Shown piece by piece: positions 59,685 through 64,000 of a stretch of DNA of 64,000 nt. Source of the stretch: Pirellulaceae bacterium (lineage in GTDB: Bacteria > Planctomycetota > Planctomycetia > Pirellulales > Pirellulaceae); contig JANQLU010000023.1 in assembly GCA_028280445.1 (NCBI GenBank), forward strand, positions 101,533 to 165,532, given 5' to 3'. The translations under genes were made by a program, and so were the position numbers. Under the pieces are notes generated by a model. That model searched no databases, had not been told where the DNA came from, and saw only the letters and a program-made list of their open reading frames with translations. How positions within the stretch are numbered: the stretch's first letter is position 1; each line of letters begins with the position of its first letter.

Positions 59685-62069
59685 TTATTTTCGATAGAGA
59701 AATGAATCGGATGTCAACAACGTAATCAGCGTTTCTTTGAAACTGCCCTGGCTTTGGACATAAGTTCTATCCATAGCCATCAAGGTTGGAGAGTCATTCA
59801 ATGTTTCATTGCGGCCCATGAAATAACGAAAGACATGTCGAATAAACGACTGTCTCACGCGCGGCGATTTGGCGAATTTCTGTAACATTTCGGCGGCGTT
59901 ATTGTATTTGCCATTCAAATTGGGATCGGCAGCATTTTTAATGACGGTCGAGGAATCGACGGCGACACGTTTCAATTCCGGCTTGGCCATCCGCACTTTA
60001 TTGGCATCCCCTTTGGCTCGCCTGAGCAACCGCTCGTATTCGCTCAATTTTTTGGAATACTCTTCGACATCGCCCAGCGGCTCAAATTTGCGAAATCGAC
60101 CGAAGTCATCGTACGATTCAAAAACGTCGCCGAGTGGATTCATTTTTTTGTGACAGCGCCAGCATTTTTCCTCGTTGACAATTTCAAACCGTTCGCGAAG
60201 CGTCCTCGAATGATCGACCGGAACACGAGCATCAACACCGATGGGCAAATCGGGAACAACACCGGCCAACAGTTTTTCCTGAATCCATTTTCCACGTCGC
60301 ACCGGATCGTTCTCAAAATTGCCACTGAACGACGTCAGCCACGCGGGATGCGTCAAAATCCCCGAACGCATTTGTTGGGGCAACGCAGCAGGTTGTTTGA
60401 TCGGATAACTCCAGTCGTCCGGCAGGTTATAGGAATCGACATACCGCCGGTAGTGTTTGTTGGGATTGGGCATCAACCCTTTGGACAACATTTCCGTTTC
60501 GTATGCGTTACGTTTTTTCTTCCGCTTGTTGTCTTGGCCTTTGTTTTTCTTCAGACGATCCATAAATCGCTTGACTTCGGCCGGTGGCATGTAGGCCACG
60601 AAATATTTGTCTGTGGTCAACAATTCTTCGAGAACATGCCGATCATTTTTTAACGCGTGCAAAACCATCAAATCGGCATCCATGACCAAACGAAAGGGTT
60701 CATGCCGATTGTTGCGAGACTCGTCCTTGAATACATCGATCGATTTGTGATATCCAAAATACTGCCTAAAAAACCGAAGCAAACGTTTGTTTTTGAGTTG
60801 GCCATAAGGTTGGCGCAATAGCTGGCCAACCGTTGTATTGCCTCGCGGCACGAATCCCCAGTAATTTTCGCCAGCCGGTTCGCTCAACAAACGGCGGACT
60901 TGCCGTTCGACATCTTGTTTGGTTTTCAATTTTCCCTCGGCGACGGCCGATCGCAATTGATCGTCGGGAACATCGTCGGTAATTGCGTAAGAAATGGCGT
61001 AGCTCAACTCACGAGGAGACAGCATTCGTCGACCATCGGTCAACCGCGTACCCAATCCGTGTTCCATCCGAAACACAAATTCAGTGGACATCATGATTCC
61101 CATTAACAAATACCGCAGACCTTCGGCGCGTCCACCTGACTTCAGCGTTTTGCGAAACAGATTGTTTTTGTAATGCTGCACTTCGTCTGAAGTCGGACGA
61201 CGTTGCAACAGATAACGAAATGCTGTTTCGAGAACGTTATCCATTTCAGACTCGGCAACATTTTCAGTGCGTTTTGCAAACCGATTGAACACCAGATATG
61301 CGGGCCGAAAATACCCTTTGATCGGTCGGTAGGATGGACCGATCGGGTCAACTTCGTTGCGCGCCTTTTTTCTTTTGACGGCTGATTGTTTTTCGCCGCA
61401 GATCAATTTGCCTGCGACGAGGTGGCTAGTCTGCAACAACACGTTAATCGTCCCTTCGTCGGCCACCAACAATGTGTAGTCACGAATTTCTTTTCCACCC
61501 AGATCGACAAATGGTTGCGAAATTGTTTTTTGCGACGTGCGTTGAGGAAACAATTTGTCAGTAAATTCTTTATAAATCTCGGGGCTTAATCGCCACAGCC
61601 GTGCACGCGAAAACGATGGGCCTTGGTGTTTGCCACTGAACAATTCTTCGTGATTAATGCGATTGCCTTGGGAGGGTAACTGGAGCGAAACCGCATCTGG
61701 TCCTTTTCCAATTTTCTTAAGTTCGGCGGCAATCCAGGTCGTGATTTGTAAACGTTTGGTTTTGCTCGGTTGAGTTTGATCCTCGGGCGGCATATCGCCG
61801 ATACTGATCATCTCCAGGATTTTTTCCCAGCGTTCCCAGTCTTTGGCATTGCTGACGTTGCCATCGACATCGTGAAATGCAAAATCGGCTCGCTGAATTC
61901 TTTTGCCGTGACAGCGCGAGCAATACTCGGTCAAGAATGGTTTAACGTGATTTTCAAATTCCTTGATATCCGTCTGCGAAACTTCGGGATCGTTTTGAGC
62001 ACTAGCAACACATAGGTTCAGGCCAAAGAGACCGACCAAAAAACAGATAGTGAGAATGTTTCTCGACAT
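59685..62069 (-). CDS. Planctomycete cytochrome-c DUF1587/1592/1588/1585-type protein
   Basis: 794 residues from ATG 62069 (the open frame continues to 62207 without support). Signal peptide about 1-24 (LVGLFGLNLCVASAQ). The cytochrome-c-like motif C50-S-R-C53-H54 is followed by the domains of the DUF1592 family: AFRYLLQRRPTSDEVQHY, LSYAISYAITDDVPDDQLR, the second heme-like CWRCHKKMNPLGDVFESYDDFGRFR (first half), and the C-terminal SFIRHVFRYFMGRN. Forms an operon with DUF1552. Both genes are planctomycete/verrucomicrobial markers. The two CxxCH motifs suggest redox function in the periplasm. Confidence 0.93.
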   Translation of the reverse strand: MSRNILTICFLVGLFGLNLCVASAQNDPEVSQTDIKEFENHVKPFLTEYCSRCHGKRIQRADFAFHDVDGNVSNAKDWERWEKILEMISIGDMPPEDQTQPSKTKRLQITTWIAAELKKIGKGPDAVSLQLPSQGNRINHEELFSGKHQGPSFSRARLWRLSPEIYKEFTDKLFPQRTSQKTISQPFVDLGGKEIRDYTLLVADEGTINVLLQTSHLVAGKLICGEKQSAVKRKKARNEVDPIGPSYRPIKGYFRPAYLVFNRFAKRTENVAESEMDNVLETAFRYLLQRRPTSDEVQHYKNNLFRKTLKSGGRAEGLRYLLMGIMMSTEFVFRMEHGLGTRLTDGRRMLSPRELSYAISYAITDDVPDDQLRSAVAEGKLKTKQDVERQVRRLLSEPAGENYWGFVPRGNTTVGQLLRQPYGQLKNKRLLRFFRQYFGYHKSIDVFKDESRNNRHEPFRLVMDADLMVLHALKNDRHVLEELLTTDKYFVAYMPPAEVKRFMDRLKKNKGQDNKRKKKRNAYETEMLSKGLMPNPNKHYRRYVDSYNLPDDWSYPIKQPAALPQQMRSGILTHPAWLTSFSGNFENDPVRRGKWIQEKLLAGVVPDLPIGVDARVPVDHSRTLRERFEIVNEEKCWRCHKKMNPLGDVFESYDDFGRFRKFEPLGDVEEYSKKLSEYERLLRRAKGDANKVRMAKPELKRVAVDSSTVIKNAADPNLNGKYNNAAEMLQKFAKSPRVRQSFIRHVFRYFMGRNETLNDSPTLMAMDRTYVQSQGSFKETLITLLTSDSFLYRK

Positions 62070-62297
62070 CAAAACCCAGCAATAAACACGATTCTTGAAA
62101 GAGGTTGTTGCGATTGCAGTTAAAAACTCCATAAAATGGAACGTTTTGAAGGCAACAATTATTTTGCACAAACGGCTCGTCAACAAATTTTCTACTGTTA
62201 GCTGCAACGACTTGTATTTTTAAGTTTCCCAAAGTCAGTCTCGCATGCCACTCTCAAGACTGAGTCGCCAATCCTTTTTGTCCAGAATTCTCACCGC

Positions 62298-62319
62298 TCA
62301 TCCTGTCAATCCTGTCAAC
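62298..62319. repeat. Single ATCCTGTCAATCCTGTC unit
   Basis: One half-unit of the GACAGGATTTACAGGAT family in the gap 62070-62342; nothing else is seen there. Confidence 0.6.
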
Positions 62320-62342
62320 AAACCGCATGGCACAGCGCGCGG

Positions 62343-63614
62343 TCATCGATTGAGCACCTTGACGACCCGATCAATATCGTCCTCGTTGTTGTAGATGGCT
62401 GGCGATATGCGAATTCGATTGCTTGCACCGGCCACCACAATTTTCTCCTTTTCAAACTGGTCTTTCAGCCCTGCCGTATTGTCGACCAAAAATGTCGCGA
62501 TCGGCATTTGATCAACGTGTGGCGAAATTAGTTTCGCTTTTTTGGGATTTGTTTTTGCAACCAGTCGCTTTACCAGTGAACAAGCGTGCGCATTCAGTTT
62601 CTTGACACCAATTTTTTCAATGAACTCGAGTCCAGCATCCAAGATATAAAAACCGTAATACGAGAGGTGTCCGGGTTGATACCGAGTGGCATCTTGTGGC
62701 GGATGATAGTCAAAATCTTCCGTCTGGTCTGACAATTGTGTCCAAGGTTCATAGAGCATTTTTGCGTACCCTGGAAACACTCGATCCTTGAGGGTTTTTC
62801 CTTGTAGTTCTTTGGCAACATAAAAGAAACCCGCGCCGTGAGTGCCGAACAACCATTTGTATCCGGAGCAACTGGCAAAGTCGATTCCAAGTTCGCGAAC
62901 ATTAAACGGATAGATTCCGGCTGCTTGAATAATGTCTGCGTAAACCTTGGCACCCATTTTGTGAGCGTGAGCAGACAACTCTTTGATCGGTTCAATATGG
63001 CCGTTGACGTTCGACACCAAAGTAATACAAACCAAAGCGGTTCGACGATCGATTTGTTTTTTCATGGCCTTTAGGTCCGTCTGCCAGTTTTTGGCACGGA
63101 CAATGCGGACGTCAACTCCTGATTTTTTGAGGCCAATCAAATTGTGTAACGACCCGCCAAAATGCAGATCATTGGTAACGATGTTTCCGCCGGATCTGAT
63201 CGAGTTTATCGAATCAATGACAATCTGCTCACCCGATTTAGTGTTTTGAACAAACGCGATTTCTTCGGAGACCGCGCCGATCAGTTTTGCAAATCGTTTG
63301 CGACAACTCGCAATTCGTTTTCGAAATAATTCGAGGCGCCCGCCCGACGGTCCCAATCGCCAAAAATCGCTGTGTTCGCGCGCGGCTTGTTCCGCAAAAT
63401 TCGACTGCGGGATACCGCCTGCCGCGTTGAGAAAACATTCGATCTTACAGCGAGGAAACATCGATCGATAGTCTTGTGTTTCGACATGCTGTTTGAAAAG
63501 ATCAGCGCGGCCAGTTTGCATATCGTGTTGGTTCGGTCGATCGCTTCCAAACGTGGCCTCAGAAAAACCGACGGTCCCGACGGCTCCCGTTACAAAAAAA
63601 GTTCTTCGGTCCAT
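62343..63614 (-). CDS. Tat-exported class V aminotransferase (cysteine-desulfurase-like)
   Basis: 423 residues from ATG 63614, which has GGGAAG seven bases before; ATG 63629 is the alternative. The N-terminus MDRRTFFVTGAVGTVGFS is a twin-arginine signal. PLP fold: FLNAAGGIPQ near residue 65, NTKSGEQIVIDSINS, VSNVNGHIEPIKEL, YADIIQAAG (Asp for pyridine N) and SGYKWLFGTHG with the PLP lysine. A periplasmic PLP enzyme acting on an amino acid or cysteine-like substrate would be unusual. Tat export of a holo-enzyme would explain the leader. Substrate unknown; not in an operon with sulfur genes. Confidence 0.85.
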   Translation of the reverse strand: MDRRTFFVTGAVGTVGFSEATFGSDRPNQHDMQTGRADLFKQHVETQDYRSMFPRCKIECFLNAAGGIPQSNFAEQAAREHSDFWRLGPSGGRLELFRKRIASCRKRFAKLIGAVSEEIAFVQNTKSGEQIVIDSINSIRSGGNIVTNDLHFGGSLHNLIGLKKSGVDVRIVRAKNWQTDLKAMKKQIDRRTALVCITLVSNVNGHIEPIKELSAHAHKMGAKVYADIIQAAGIYPFNVRELGIDFASCSGYKWLFGTHGAGFFYVAKELQGKTLKDRVFPGYAKMLYEPWTQLSDQTEDFDYHPPQDATRYQPGHLSYYGFYILDAGLEFIEKIGVKKLNAHACSLVKRLVAKTNPKKAKLISPHVDQMPIATFLVDNTAGLKDQFEKEKIVVAGASNRIRISPAIYNNEDDIDRVVKVLNR

Positions 63615-63844
63615 TGAGGCACTTCCCATTTTTAATTAACTGACACCCGTCGTTCAAAACACAACAGGCAATTGACCCATCGGATCAAATTCTACAACAA
63701 ACTTGCAGGTTTTCGTTGTCTTACAATCTACACATCCAGATCAAATTGCAACTATCAAATCGCTGCGCCCAATTTATTGTTGTCACTTCAGTTCGTTTCA
63801 GTCGTGTTCGTAATTTTTGGTAGCGGGTTAGCTTGGAAAAATCG

Positions 63845-64000
63845 CAACCCGAAGCGTGAGCGAGGGACCGTATTCCACAACACATCAGCTTGGTTTGTGG
63901 CCCCTCGCTCACTAGGATTTTGCATTAAACAAAAATCATAACCCGAAACGTAAGTGAGGGACCACGTTTCGCCGTAAATCAGCGTGGTTTTGGTCCCTCG
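63845..64000. repeat. AACCCGAAGCGTGAGCG-type repeats at the window edge
   Basis: A full arm at 63845-63867, a shortened inverted arm (CCCCTCGCTCAC, 63901-63912), a diverged forward arm (63940-63963) and the start of a further inverted arm (GGTCCCTCG) running past the window end. The gap 63615-63844 shows no gene. Confidence 0.85.

Overview
The window looks like a chromosome segment of a marine or aquatic planctomycete, most likely Pirellulaceae-like. This is an inference from gene content: cytochrome-c/DUF1549/DUF1553 proteins paired with DUF1501, a DUF1592-type/DUF1552 pair, an exported sulfatase, SGNH esterases, BlaI/M56 pairs, PadR with a small-permease partner, ECF sigma factors, a long Ser/Thr kinase, a PEP-CTERM protein and a truncated DUF1559 prepilin. 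No rRNA, complete tRNA, transposase or CRISPR array was seen.

Layout. (1) 1-5398, plus strand: an apparent operon for a respiratory molybdoenzyme of the nitrite oxidoreductase/nitrate reductase-like type II DMSO reductase group (catalytic subunit cut by the window start, four-cluster Fe-S subunit, heme-b-type gamma subunit, TorD-like chaperone). It is followed by a RIC-type di-iron repair protein and selD. selD carries an in-frame UGA at its catalytic position with a good bacterial SECIS hairpin behind it, so the selenophosphate synthetase appears to be a selenoprotein; the first ORF an ordinary caller finds here begins after the UGA. (2) 5535-16166, minus strand: an exported LanC-like protein, then a five-gene run encoding two SGNH esterases, a sulfatase, a DUF1549/DUF1553 protein and DUF1501, which reads as a sulfated/acetylated polysaccharide locus. 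(3) 16875-19307: a cyclopropane-fatty-acid-synthase-like methyltransferase and a geranylgeranyl-reductase-like flavoprotein. (4) 19308-33763: small accessory genes and regulators (ECF sigmas, YcaQ-like glycosylase, BlaI/M56, PadR, CPBP protease) separated by many palindromic repeats. (5) 33764-46051: Ser/Thr kinase, PEP-CTERM protein, two TetR modules with visible operators, Asp/Glu racemase, glycosyltransferase plus UDP-galactopyranose mutase. (6) 46234-57983: AbfB-domain protein, LytS/LytTR two-component system, a beta-helix polysaccharide-active protein, an LRR membrane protein, and a secreted HExxH protease divergent from an ArsR-like regulator. (7) 58260-63614, minus strand: DUF1552, a DUF1592-type cytochrome protein, and a Tat-type class V aminotransferase.

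The most striking non-coding feature is that nearly every intergenic gap between converging gene ends contains one or more of at least seven families of short, highly conserved palindromic or inverted repeats. The most noteworthy single observation is the selenocysteine-containing selD directly behind a nitrite/nitrate molybdoenzyme operon and a nitrosative-stress repair gene. Other items worth a second look are the exported LanC-like protein with a Cys-Cys zinc site, an esterase with a dead second domain, an M56 protease fused to a beta-propeller, and several clear operator palindromes.
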